Shown here: positions 50,624-62,200 of the stretch, piece by piece | Layout of the letters: the number at the start of each line of letters is the position of its first letter | Position numbering within the stretch: position 1 is the stretch's first letter | Origin: Siderastrea radians | Lineage: Eukaryota; Cnidaria; Anthozoa; Scleractinia; Rhizangiidae | Length of the DNA stretch: 64,000 bases | Direction: 5' to 3' | Assembly (NCBI GenBank): GCA_964017195.1 | Contig: OZ024892.1 | Location: 14,416,071 to 14,480,070, forward strand | The notes under the pieces: model-generated | Seen by the model: only the letters and a program-made list of their open reading frames with translations | Databases searched by the model: none | Told to the model about the DNA's origin: nothing | Position numbers and translations under genes: made by a program

Positions 50624-51368
50624 AGGTTTTCATTTATGCGAGATTTACTTTTTGCAATTATTAAAACAATTTATTTCTAATACTTAACAGGAAAAAATCT
50701 ACGAGTCTAGGTGACCAGAACTGTATAACTCCGGCTTGTAAGGGCTTGTCCTTGATAAACCATGGGTTTTCTTGTATTTGTCTTTCGTTCAACATATGCA
50801 TTAAGAAAAAAAGTTCCGCAAAAATGTACTCCATTCAGCACTGTCGAAAGGTCTAGAAAATACATACAAGCATCACCTTTCGGCATGTAATTCAGTTGAA
50901 ATCTTGTTGGTGCCCATTTGTTAAACCGTCTATTTCGTTCAGGAACAAAACGAAATTAGCAACAAAACATTCACTGAATAAAACGATAAAATCGCATTCG
51001 TCGACATCCGGTACACTACAAGTTTATTTAGCTGCTAAAAGCTTTACGAAGAAGGATCGCCCGAAGGTACTCCCCTTGACATCTTCATGTTTTTTCACCT
51101 ACATTTCGATTGCATGTACTCAAACTCCGAGGATGTTAGAATTCCAGCTGAACGCGACTACTTCAAAATCGCAAAAGTAATCCCGTTTTTCCGAATCGCA
51201 AAAATAGCTCCCGCAAAACAAAAAAATCGCCCATCCGGCAAATTAAGTTCCCGTAAAAATTTAGTGCTATGCGATATTCACCTTCTCCTATTTAACTTAA
51301 GAAATGTCTAAGTTTGTTACTTGATTTTACGCATACGGCCTATTTTTCGTTTGCTCGCGGTTAAGTAT

Positions 51369-51739
51369 AAAGCCCTGGCCAAACGAAGTCGCAAGTTATC
51401 TCAAGTCAGATGAAAACTTGCATTTAACTTGAGTCTCGGTCCGTTTGGCCATGGCTTGCGATTGCTTGTGATGACTTGCGTTCACTTTGATGGAGCTCAA
51501 ATTTGCATGCAAGTAAGGGCAAGTTTTTCACCGTTTGCGGCCACCCAAAGCAAATCGTCTCAAGTTGGCTTCAGTATTGCTTTTCTTTGTGCGGGCGCGC
51601 GTGCAACGCTGCACTGAAATGGCTTTCTTGCTGCCTGCGTTGAACTTGCGTCTGCCTGGGAGTCCTTTTTGCCACCCTGATCTCAAGTTTGTGTTCCCAA
51701 GTTCACATTTGACTTGTGACTCCGTTTGGCCAGGGCTTA
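51369..51739. repeat. MITE with GCCCTGGCCAAACG ends, copy B
   Basis: Counterpart of 29512-29892, with clearer inverted ends (AAGCCCTGGCCAAACG / CGTTTGGCCAGGGCTT). Confidence 0.72.
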
Positions 51740-52028
51740 AGAAAAATGTTGCATTCGATATTAATGAAAACCACCTGTAAATTGGCATTTACATTTTCTA
51801 CGTGCTAAGTTTACTCATAAAGGCTACTCAAACTTTGGATGTCGTATGCTATTCACCTACGAGCGTAGCAGTTTTTTTCTAGCGCGAGTTTTTGCCCATC
51901 AATTGCAGGGTTGTGGATTGCTATACCCATCGGCTTCATTCCCTGTAAAACGCTTGAACTGAGAATTGCCATACACTGACTGAGTTTTAACCGATTGCAC
52001 TCCTTTATTGCCATCTGGTTCTCGGAGC

Positions 52029-52973
52029 TCATGCCAAATTAATGTCTGAAGTGTGTGAACGCTCCATTTGTGGAGTAGCAGAACCTTCCCAGTTCAAACC
52101 CAGTCTGCCTGCTTGAGCAGGTGTAATTTGAATCTTTTGCCGTCGTTTCTGTGAGATTTTCTTCAAAGCATCTTTAAATATTGGCATCCTAAAGGTGTAC
52201 ACAAATGGGTTGACCATAGAATTTGCCAAATGTAGAGCATTCACAAACGACACCACAAGCGGGGGAAAACATCGTAGGCAGAAGTCTTTGGTAGTATACA
52301 CGACAAAAGCTGGAAGCCAAAGCAACAGTGACAGAGCGATGACAATGAATATTGTTCTAGAAAGTCGTAAGTTACGCTCGGTAGATTGTCTGTCGCTCAC
52401 TTCTATTTCAGCTGTAGTGTAGCGCAGTCGATTGCGTATCTTAAGATAACTTGCACATATCACCAAAAGAGAAATAAAAAGGCACGTATGTATGGAGGCA
52501 ATAACATACGCCCTGTCCACTTTTTTGTAGTACATCGATAATACAGACAAACCACCCATGCATAACCCAACTGCCCAAACGATAGCGATGCTGTAAATGT
52601 AAGCTCTGGTGTTCAGTACACGATGCCGAATGGGCAACAACACGGAGAAAACGCGTTCCAGAGAAATAAGACCCAGGAAAAGCACCGACGCACTCGAAGC
52701 AAAGAGTTGAAGTGCTGACGATGGATTCTTTACTCGTTTTTCTTGTCCTCTAACTGCTTGCATTTTCGGGATCTTCTCGGTCGTTAGGACGATGGGTTCT
52801 GCGACTCCTACGAGTAAATCAGCGACTGCAAGGTTGATCAGGAGAAAACAAGTTCTTTTATGATGGAGTTTCTGCGTCCAGAATACAAAAATAGTAAGCG
52901 CGTTTCCAAAGATGATTAAGACTGATTCCAGAACGTAGATAACGACGAATGCTATGGCCGTTGAGCTTAACAT
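52029..52973 (-). CDS. class A (rhodopsin-family) GPCR, copy B
   Basis: 314 residues, same length as copy A with scattered substitutions (for example ESVLIIFGNALT against ESFLIIFGNAFT in TM1 and MYYKKVDRAYVIAS against MYYYKVDRAYVFFA around extracellular loop 2/TM5). LISLERV, WLPAFVVY and NPFVY are kept. The open frame with mostly synonymous or conservative change suggests both copies are under selection. Confidence 0.88.
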   Translation of the reverse strand: MLSSTAIAFVVIYVLESVLIIFGNALTIFVFWTQKLHHKRTCFLLINLAVADLLVGVAEPIVLTTEKIPKMQAVRGQEKRVKNPSSALQLFASSASVLFLGLISLERVFSVLLPIRHRVLNTRAYIYSIAIVWAVGLCMGGLSVLSMYYKKVDRAYVIASIHTCLFISLLVICASYLKIRNRLRYTTAEIEVSDRQSTERNLRLSRTIFIVIALSLLLWLPAFVVYTTKDFCLRCFPPLVVSFVNALHLANSMVNPFVYTFRMPIFKDALKKISQKRRQKIQITPAQAGRLGLNWEGSATPQMERSHTSDINLA

Positions 52974-54409
52974 GTCTTTGTCGATTGCTGTGGGTGTACC
53001 CTTTTTTCCTCGGGCTGATCGGTAGTTGTGAAGATCGGCGAAAAGTGATCTTGTTTTGGTCCTCGGTATCCAAATATTCAGTAACGTAACAAAGGTGTAT
53101 AACTTAAGCTCTGAAATGCCAAAATGTCATTCACCACACGTACAGTTTAAACAGAAGAGAGTTGCAATTTAGAAATATCTTACTTTGATCCAAATGTCAG
53201 AAGAACTTGTTATTTATATTTAAATTACGGTAGTTAAAATTCTGTTTTGATTAATACCTATGACAGCAGTCACGTTTAGAGACCATTCTCGTCGACTATG
53301 TTAACTCAGTTGCAGTACGTTTCATTCAATTTTATGGAAAAGTGCCTCTTTAAAAGGACATTTGTCCTGAGATTTGAAGCGTCAAACCCAGAGGCATCTT
53401 CTTTTTTTCAACCTTTTTGTCTTGACAGCCAAGGTCTTTGATGATAAATAACCATGTTAAGATATTTACATTAGCTTTGCCTGTGTAATAAATCCCTCTG
53501 TGTCATGAACGATCGTTGTTTGATATTGCACATCTTGGATGTCCGGTCACATTAATTAGTTTCCCAGTAAATTATATTTGTAGAAAAGTTCATTATAATT
53601 ATTTTTTCTCCTAAAAAAACTTCCGTAAAACTGAAAAACTTTCGGAATTAACAATAAGAGTTCAGTTCTGAATGTTTGTCTCCAAAACTAAATAATCAAA
53701 CATCTTGCATCGTTCCCTCTAAATTTGGGAATTGCGTAAACTTTTACGATTATCAAATTATAGAAGGAAGACGTGGTATTAAATCACCATCCTTTAACTA
53801 GCTGTGACTTATATTAATGTTGTAGTTCATGTCAAGCAACGGTTTTATATTTGCCTTCCGTTGGACGTATATTGAGTATATGTAAAGTGGAAATTGCCTT
53901 GTTTTTCTCCTTTATATTCTGCAAATACAGTTGAAAAAGCAAATGGCCGGTAAATATTTGCATCATTTCCTAAATACTGCCTTAAGCGATGAAAAATCAA
54001 ATTACGGTAGGAAGATTAAATACGTTAGGGAGACTTCATTAAACTTAAATACTTATCGGCTCCGAATGGCATTTGATGACGTCACGAAATTTCGCGCCAA
54101 GTTGAGTGAGCGAGAAGAGAACGCCTGGGAACGAGGCTGGGCTCGGAAATATTTGTCTATGTATGTGAAGTATGTCAAGTAGACCTGTCTTTGATTTATA
54201 TTCTGTAAACACAGTTGAGACAATAAATGGCCCATGGCCCATATATATTCACATCATTTTCTAGTTAACGTGACAAATATCACTAAGGTTGTTATTTGAT
54301 TTTACGCATTCTGCTAACTACACCCCGTAACTTGACGGGGTTTTTTGTGCTGGACTCAATGAAAACACTGTAAAAAGTTTACGAAAGAGACTAAGTGAAT
54401 CAGTGAGAA
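52974..54409. other. upstream region of receptor copy B
   Basis: AT-rich. The first 800 bp align with the copy A upstream region. The open frame at 53931-54182 has no recognisable domain. Confidence 0.5.
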
Positions 54410-55782
54410 GACAAGGTTTTACGTTGTCGTAAATTTTAAACGGTCTTTCAATATTGAATACAACTAATCAAAAAAAGACATCAGGTGAAAGAAATAACCA
54501 CATAATACACAATTAGTTTAGTAACACCAAGTAAAATTACTAGCGTTTTTCGGGCGGTCTGATTGGCTACTCAAACTCTGGGTAACGTCCGAGCGTAGCA
54601 GTTTTCGCCTAGCGCAAGTTTTTTCCCATCTATCAGAAAACAAAATGTGTCAAATTAACTAAAACAATGATTTACCTCGGTATCGAAGGATACTGGTTAA
54701 TTTTTACCTCCCCACTTCGCGGCTCTGTAAGTATTTACCAGGATTCACTGCTGCTTTGGTGAATAATTGTTACTCATCGAAATCGAGTTGCCATAGGCAA
54801 CGAGGCGTGCAGTTAATAATTGGCTATTCGATCACATACAGCGACATTGAGTGTAATAACTGTTTTACGGTATTGACAACCCCTTGTTATGAGAAATCTT
54901 TCAATCTTTAGGCGTGCATGACATCTCTTATTAAACACATTTTGGCAAAGTTTGGTTGTTATTAAGAATTATGAGTGTATGACGTCATAAGTAATTTGAG
55001 GTCAAGCCATTTTTAAATAAAAATGAGTGTTTTTCACCTTTTCCCAAATGAAAAAGGTTACAAATGCCGACAGAAAGCAGTAATATGTTTACTAGTGATT
55101 ATTTTGTATTTTACGTGTCTTATATGGAAGTCTTAGGGCGCTCCTTTGCGGCCGAAGGCCGCAGAGCGGAGAACCATGGGTAAGGAAATTTGGTAACCTA
55201 TCGATCCTAGAAATTTTGGTTCTGACGTGAGCGTACGCCCGTCCGCCTACAGACTCAGGGGGAGGGGGAGGGGAATCCCAAGGCAACCCGACAGGAGGAG
55301 GATAATGCCATCTTTTCTTGGCGGGAAATCGCATGATTATCGTCGCTTTTGAAAACAGAGGTTTCTTTAAAACCTTAAGCTTATTTAGCAAAACGATCGT
55401 TCGAGAGTACTGAAGTTTTATACTTGAGAAAAACATCTAAAATCTATGGATAGAAAGAAAATTCAAAAAAATTATCAATTGTCTTTTTGGTGGAAGGCGA
55501 AAAGTTCAAGTTACGAAAATTTGCGTTGTACTTCATCTTTGCCGCAGTGTTCTGCTGCGAACTCGGTCGGCACATCGCTTGAGTTTGCAGCATTTGGCAG
55601 CGGTCCCAACGCCAAATATAACAGAGCTAGTGCCTTCTGTTTTTTTTTTTTGTTCGCATCCATGGTTTTTGCGGCGGTCCGAACACATTTTTCCAGAACA
55701 AACACCCGCGTGTTTATCTCGATCGAGCTGCGATGAATCAACATTCGTATATGTATTAAAATTAACGTGAATGTAGTCGACG

Positions 55783-55852
55783 TGTTAGCTTAGCTCAATG
55801 GACATCGCGCGTAGCTTCGACGCGAAAGGTATGGTGTTCGATTCTCAGAGGG
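55783..55852 (+). repeat. tRNA-like segment of dispersed repeat copy 3
   Basis: TTAGCTCAATGG A-box-like and TGTTCGATTCTC B-box-like motifs at tRNA spacing; see 5025-5095. Confidence 0.5.
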
Positions 55853-56110
55853 TAATTCTGTTCAATCGTCCTGTAGAACACATTATACCCAAGGGGTGGT
55901 TCCAACAACCTCTTTCCCCTTGTACCACGGTGGGGTATGAGTTTGCTTGTACGTCCGACAGGTGAAAGGGACATTTTTTTAATCCGCGCTACCTCTCCAT
56001 GAGTTGTTAGCAGGGAACCAATCAGAGTAATTGATTGCACAGCTCATATCCAGAGGCGGACATTCGGACATCTTTTGATGCTCAGGGTTTTTCTTTCCAG
56101 AAACTCTTAA

Positions 56111-58273
56111 CCCTATTCTGCCTGGGGGGGGGGGGGGGCACATTGTGCAAACTGAGTTCAAAAAAACCTAGCTAGCTCTAGCTTGTAAGGGCCCGTCTTT
56201 GACAAACCACAGGTGTTCTTGTTGTTGCAATGAATACTGGGACAGGCTTCAATCCTTCCTTTATCTCTAAAAACAACGTTGACAACCAGGCCCGAGGCTA
56301 ACTCGGTATTCATCGTCAGGATTTATCGCCCAGTAGCGTATAGCCAGGAGTAAACAGGGACAGCAGCAAAAGCTTTTAAAGTTTCAATCGATAGAGGGGA
56401 AAAAACCTTTTTTTTTTAATGAGTGGCTCTCGCATCACCTCACGCGCTGATCCACTCTCTCGACGTTTGAACCCTTTCCCTTCCTCATTTAGTCCAGCTG
56501 GTTTAATGATTTAATTTGTCGCCCTAAGCATTGCTTAATTTTATCACTGAAATGTAAAGGATCCTGTTAAGGACGGAAAGTTGTTTGTTTTCTTTTTTTA
56601 CAAACCATAACACCTGTTAAGAACGAACGTAATTTTGAATTGTAACAAAAGCAAATACGTTAAGCCGGTTCAGCAGACAACCGACATATGACAAACAGTT
56701 GACAAGACACTTGCATGTTAATCTGCAAAAGCATGGTTAATTTCCCACGGGTTATTTAAATGTAAAGCGTTCCTTCCATATAACGAGTAGTAGTTGGAGA
56801 GAGCTCGAATTAACAGTACGGTGGAAAGCTATGAATGCCTACGGCTTGTTTTTTCACAGTGAAAATCTCAAACCTCTGAAAGTTCTACACATGTTTCTCT
56901 TACTCTGTGTTGCAGAAACACAAAAATTCTTTCATAAAACTCAATTATCTTCCTTTCCTACTTGTTAATCGTTCAAAGCCACCAACTCAAAATTATTGCT
57001 ACTTTTACTACTGTGCAATGAATTTGGCTCATTCTTTATCGTTCCTTGTACATGTATTATTTTTAGATTTTGTGCGGAATAAAATTTAACAGACTTCAAA
57101 ATATATATTGCCACAATAGTGCACATCTTTTACTTTGGCGGGCGGCCTTTCATAATAAAATCACTCTAGATCTTTACAAATTCAGGCTTTCTTGCTTTTA
57201 AAATAACATACGTCGCCAAACTAAACATGAGGATGCGCGATTCTTTAAGTTATCGAGAATGCACTTTATACTGGTTTAATTGAAATTGGTGATTGAGTTT
57301 TTGTTCCTTGTAGTCAAAACATGGAATTTTTCAAAATTAAAACATTTCTTTGTCACGCCGAGAGACATTTTCTAGAAATATCTTACAACAATCATATTTA
57401 ATTTACCTTATTCATTTCCCTGTTCATTCTTTGGGGAAACAAAACATATATATATACTGATAGTAATAAACATCAAAAGAACATAAATGTTCCAGCGCAA
57501 AAATCCTCCCTTTCAGATGGACAAACGATTTGACAATTTTACCTCTTTCTCATTAAAGTCACCATAGATTTTGTCCATTAATTTACGTATCGAAAGCAAT
57601 TTCGGCCTCAATGTAAAACAAATTCATAATGTCGGAAGCCATAAACTTGTTTTCATTGTTAATGATAAGCGCATTGCGTGAAAACCAGTGGGAAACGACC
57701 TAACGACTAACTTTATATAAGTTCATTTCCTTTTCATAAATAACCGACCTGCTAAAGGTTGCATTTCATTAAATAGAAAATTGCTCAGTGATCGCTCAAA
57801 CTGACAGAAATTTTTAAAAATATTAATTGCCATTCTATCTCGTTTTGTCAGATCAATAGGATTTTTTAATAATACGCCGTTAAAAAAGAGTCTGACGTCC
57901 AGAAAGAGGAGAAAACCCTTTCAAATGCAGGTGTGCATTGCTGATTGATGGATGCGGTGGGACTTTTAAATCGTTGACGAAAATCGCTCCACATCTATCG
58001 GTAATTTCGTTGAAAAGTTGAATTCGATGTACGCTGTTTCCATATTCAAAGAAAAGATATTGAATGTTGATTCGTGTTTCTCGCCCTGACAATAATCATC
58101 AATAGGTTGTCAGTGACAAGTTAAGAGCCAAGCTGATATAACAGTAGGACTGCCTGTTCAATCACAGTTCGAGGTTTTAACATAGCGTATACTATTTGTA
58201 GTTGTTGTTTTTGACTTGCTGAAAACAATTTTCACGACCAGCAAACACAGGAGCTTTATAAGTCTCGTTCAAC
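56111..58273. other. upstream region of the third receptor gene
   Basis: AT-rich with a long G run at about 56124-56138. No supportable gene; it probably holds the promoter of the receptor at 58274. Confidence 0.5.
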
Positions 58274-59287
58274 ATGAATGATACCAATTTACAATATCAA
58301 AGCAATGAAACGGATTCTTCAAAGCGCGGACTCATTCCAAACGGAATTACTACAGGAATTGCGGTGAATGCCTGTTTGATGCTCCTAATTGTGGGTGGAA
58401 ATTTCCTCGTCATCGCAGCTTATGCGAGGAACCGTCGTCTTCGTACTGGAACGTATGCGTTTCTAGTGAGCCTGGCCCTGTCTGATTTTCTTGTCGGTAG
58501 TGTTGCAATCCCAATTAGAATCTACGGGTCTACTTTGAACTGGGACGTTAGCGCGCATTTAATAATATTCTACACTGCGTTCGATATTTTCAGCGCCATC
58601 GCTTCAAATCTTCATCTGATGGCTATATCGTTTGAACGTTTTATAGCTGTGTCAAGGCCATTTTATTACCAGACGCTCTCCATCCGCCCGTACGCATTTG
58701 GTTCCGTTATTTCGTGGAGTTTGGCAGTTGCCGCAGCTGCGATGCACCCAGGAAATTACCTACAAAGTGAAGACAAACCGTTGCTTAAGTTAAAAATCCT
58801 TAAAGTGTACTCCGTGACACTGTTTTCTGTTTGCTTTTTGAGCCCTTTAACAGTAATAAGCATAGTAAATATTGGCGTTTTTCGCGTTGCAAAAGTGTTA
58901 ATTAAACGAGTTCCGTTACAACACGGAAATGCTCAGCAACGGCTGCGGAAAGAGCGAAAAACCGCTTTCACACTTGTCCTAATGACAGGTTTCTTCTTCA
59001 TCGCATGGTTCCCGTTCTTCGTTGTCAATATGTTGTATTTGCTCTGTCTAGAATGCCTCCCTTCCTCGCCTGAGGCACAGTTGTTAATGGTAGATATCGT
59101 CAAATGGCTGCAGTACTCAAACAGTGCAGTCAACCCCGTAATTTACGCGTTTCGTGACATGGAAATGCGAAGAACATTTGCCCAGCTTCTTGGGCCCTTG
59201 GGGAGAGTTTGTAGAGTCAATCAGGTCGAACCAGATTTTCACAACACACAAAGTCAATTTTCTATGGATACGTTAACACGCAAGTAG
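58274..59287 (+). CDS. class A GPCR, aminergic-like
   Basis: 337 residues in one exon. The N-terminus has Asn-X-Ser/Thr sites (NDT, NET). TM1 contains GGNFLVIAAY and TM2 SLALSDFLVG. TM3 has Asp at 3.32 (FDIFSAIASNLHLMAISFERF), with ERF in place of DRY. TM6 has WFPFFVVNM and TM7 NSAVNPVIYAFR. Asp 3.32 and the ISFERFIAV context are typical of biogenic-amine receptors, but Cys 3.36 is absent and the CWxP Cys is Ala, so the ligand stays open. It is not closely related to the 30264/52029 pair. Confidence 0.88.
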   Translation: MNDTNLQYQSNETDSSKRGLIPNGITTGIAVNACLMLLIVGGNFLVIAAYARNRRLRTGTYAFLVSLALSDFLVGSVAIPIRIYGSTLNWDVSAHLIIFYTAFDIFSAIASNLHLMAISFERFIAVSRPFYYQTLSIRPYAFGSVISWSLAVAAAAMHPGNYLQSEDKPLLKLKILKVYSVTLFSVCFLSPLTVISIVNIGVFRVAKVLIKRVPLQHGNAQQRLRKERKTAFTLVLMTGFFFIAWFPFFVVNMLYLLCLECLPSSPEAQLLMVDIVKWLQYSNSAVNPVIYAFRDMEMRRTFAQLLGPLGRVCRVNQVEPDFHNTQSQFSMDTLTRK

Positions 59288-62200
59288 TGAATCCTATAAT
59301 CGGTGGGATTTAAATACAAGCACAAACTTGGAACGTTTTCTGGTGTTTTAATGATTCACAAAAATGACCATATTTGCGCAGAATTTTGACGATTCACATT
59401 TCGAGAAAGAATAATGAGAATTAGCATTACTTAAGCAGGAAAAAGGATCTTACAGCAGAAAGTCACCAGTTTAGAACACTGATGTGATAGGATCAGTTGA
59501 AGGAGAAGAGTCCATTAAAAATACACATTCCTAATTGTTTCTGACTGGTCGCCTCGCGAGGTTTTTACAAGCCACGTACCTTTATTTCTAGGTTAGTGAA
59601 ATGGAGAAAAAAACTTGGCTTTGTAAAAGTAGAAAACCTATGAAATATGATGTTAGCAAAACTAAAATGAGCGTGAAAAACAGAGAAAGAGTCGAGTCAG
59701 GTCAGGTTCACAAAATATTTTTTTCTAGCTTACTGTCGATGTTTTCGCTATATTTGCACTTGAGGCGTTCCCGTTTTACATGGTGACAGCAAATTAATTA
59801 GGAGCTGTTCGGAAATGAAATAGGAGTTTTTCAATTTAATCTAAGAAAATACATAACGAGAGAAATTAAGAGAGATGCAAAGCAATATGGTGTAATTTAG
59901 TTTTCCAAGTCGTATCCGTTTACGTAAATAAGTGACGTGAAATTAATTATTAAGTTTTAACAGACCACTAGTTGTAAAGAGAATAGATAAATAATGTATA
60001 ACGTACACTGTTTTAAACATATGAACTTGACAAAATATAACTGTACATATTCTCTTTCATTTCTTTTTATTGTATCAGTAGAGTGTAGTGATCATAAATC
60101 AACTATAAGAAAGATATCTATAAAATGTTCAGCTTTCAAAGAAAATTGTCAAAACGAAGTGAAAAATTGATAGGATCTCAAAGCAGATGAAAAGCTGTAA
60201 TCGTGATATTAGAACTAAATTACTGATAATGCATTCGCTAGCCGTTGCAGACTGTAAAAATATAAGTAAGCTTTATGGGCGGTGTTTTTTCGTCAGACTC
60301 TCTGTAATTCTACGTTTAAAAAAGATTTTAATTATGGCTAGGAAAAGCCTTTTTAGATTTTTTTTCATATTTATCTAAATGTTGTGGGGTACAAATATAC
60401 TATTACAATGGACACACAATATATAAACAAAATTAGGATAGGCGAAATTAATTAACTCTGTCAGTGTAAGGAAAAATATATATCGAAATAGAACAAATAA
60501 AGATGAAAATGAAAAAAAAAGAAAACAGCGTAGAAATGCAAAAAAACGTATTTTTAAAAGTGAAATTCTTCCACTTTGTTTGGAGATTGTCAAGTTGTTT
60601 GTTTGTTGATTAAGTTGTCTCCATCCTATTTTTTAGGAAACAGGAGAGCCGTCAAGGAGTACAAAGCCATTGTCCTGACTGCTGCAAAAAATAAAATACT
60701 TAGCGATAAGGGTAACATAATTTAATAAATCTATAAATTTGTTGTTCTCATTGCAACCGTACAGCTGGATGTTGCGTTCACTTAGAGCAAAAGTGTGATC
60801 GCATTAGTCAGACCACCAATTTTGGAGGCTGGGAAAAGATATGACTGGACATGGCAAGATCAAAAGTACTACACAAAACTACCTTTGGAAGATAACAGTT
60901 ACCTTATATTAATAGGACACTAGCCTGGGTACGTACTTAAGTGATCTCTAAATTAAATTTTAAAGCACCTTGACTGTGTGGTCAAATACAAGTTTGCCAA
61001 CAAACTGAGACAAGGATATTGGATATTGTTATTCAACAAATTGTCACTATGCCCATATATGGTAAGGAAGCCCTCAATATCTGTCATCCGTATATGACAG
61101 ATATCCTGCGATATACGTAAATGATCACATTTGGAAGTGCACTGCAGATTTTCTTTCATTGCTTGTTTGGCGGCCATTTTGAAAAGCGAGGCAGTTTTAG
61201 CAGTGTTCTCCGGAAATTTTAACTCCCTGGAAGACACTTTCCATGATTAAATGCTCTCAAAAAGTCAACAAGTATTTGCTTCAGATCACAAAGATATCCA
61301 GAGGTTGACTTGGAATTTTCATAGTGAGAACTCAACCAAGAAAATGCTATTGCGAACGAAGCAGCACACTTACTCACAGAAAGTTGTAAAGTTGAAAAGA
61401 TTTTAATTCACAGGAAGAGGACTTATTCTCGGTAAGGTAGCAATATTTTTTTTACTTTGGCACATCATTTCCAAACATGAGTTTGTAAATAAGTTTTTTT
61501 TAAGTGAACGGCAGTAAACTTCGATTTCTTGAAGTTCTGTTTTGATTTTTATTATGTGTTGTTAGCTTTTAGCGTTTTCATCATAGAACCATAGTTTTTC
61601 TCGTTCTGAAAGTGGTATTCGATAAGAATTTGTTGAATGATAAAACAATTATTCTGCTCAATCTTGCGGAATATCCCCTAAGTAGTTTCGCAGGATAATT
61701 GTTAATTATTGGCACGTCAGGTACTCCCTCAGTCAAAGTTGTTTCCTGAAGGCCTAAACTGCAATTAAAGTCAGTCATAACATCTATGTACATGCACAAC
61801 AAATGCATTTGCATTTGTCACTTGCCAATTTTTTCAACCAAATTCAAATTAAAACTTCGCGCTTCCTCCGTCGTGAGCCAGTGAAGGCAATGAATCTACT
61901 ACTGTGACATCTAATTATAGCAAACTGGGCAAAAGAAAGCCATATCGTAGCAGCCAGGTTTGTTTTACTAACTCAAATCTGGTTTTATTAGCAACAAAAA
62001 CAAAAGGGCAAGCTTAAACGATTGCAGGCCTCAAAATGTTTTGATTCTCTTGGTTTCTGGAAAGCAGCCTATTGACATCATGCATTTACTTTAGGCAAAA
62101 AATAAAAACAAAAACGCTATAGTCACAGCTATATACAGATTAAATATGAAAGTAAGAAATTCAAACAATCAACAGCCCTAGAGCTCCTGATCTGAATTTC

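Larger units (their letters stand above)
48755..56110. repeat. segmental duplication copy B
   Basis: Alignable with copy A (28814-32650 plus 40194-41510) but lacking the 7.5-kb transposon and carrying a 1.9-kb insertion at about 48869-50768. It contains the second receptor gene, the second GCCCTGGCC MITE and the third dispersed repeat copy (54810-55900). Confidence 0.85.

Noticed and set aside
53931..54182. 83-residue plus-strand frame upstream of receptor copy B
   Set aside because: No domain similarity, and the frame crosses an ACGAGGCTGGGC repeat-like segment seen elsewhere.
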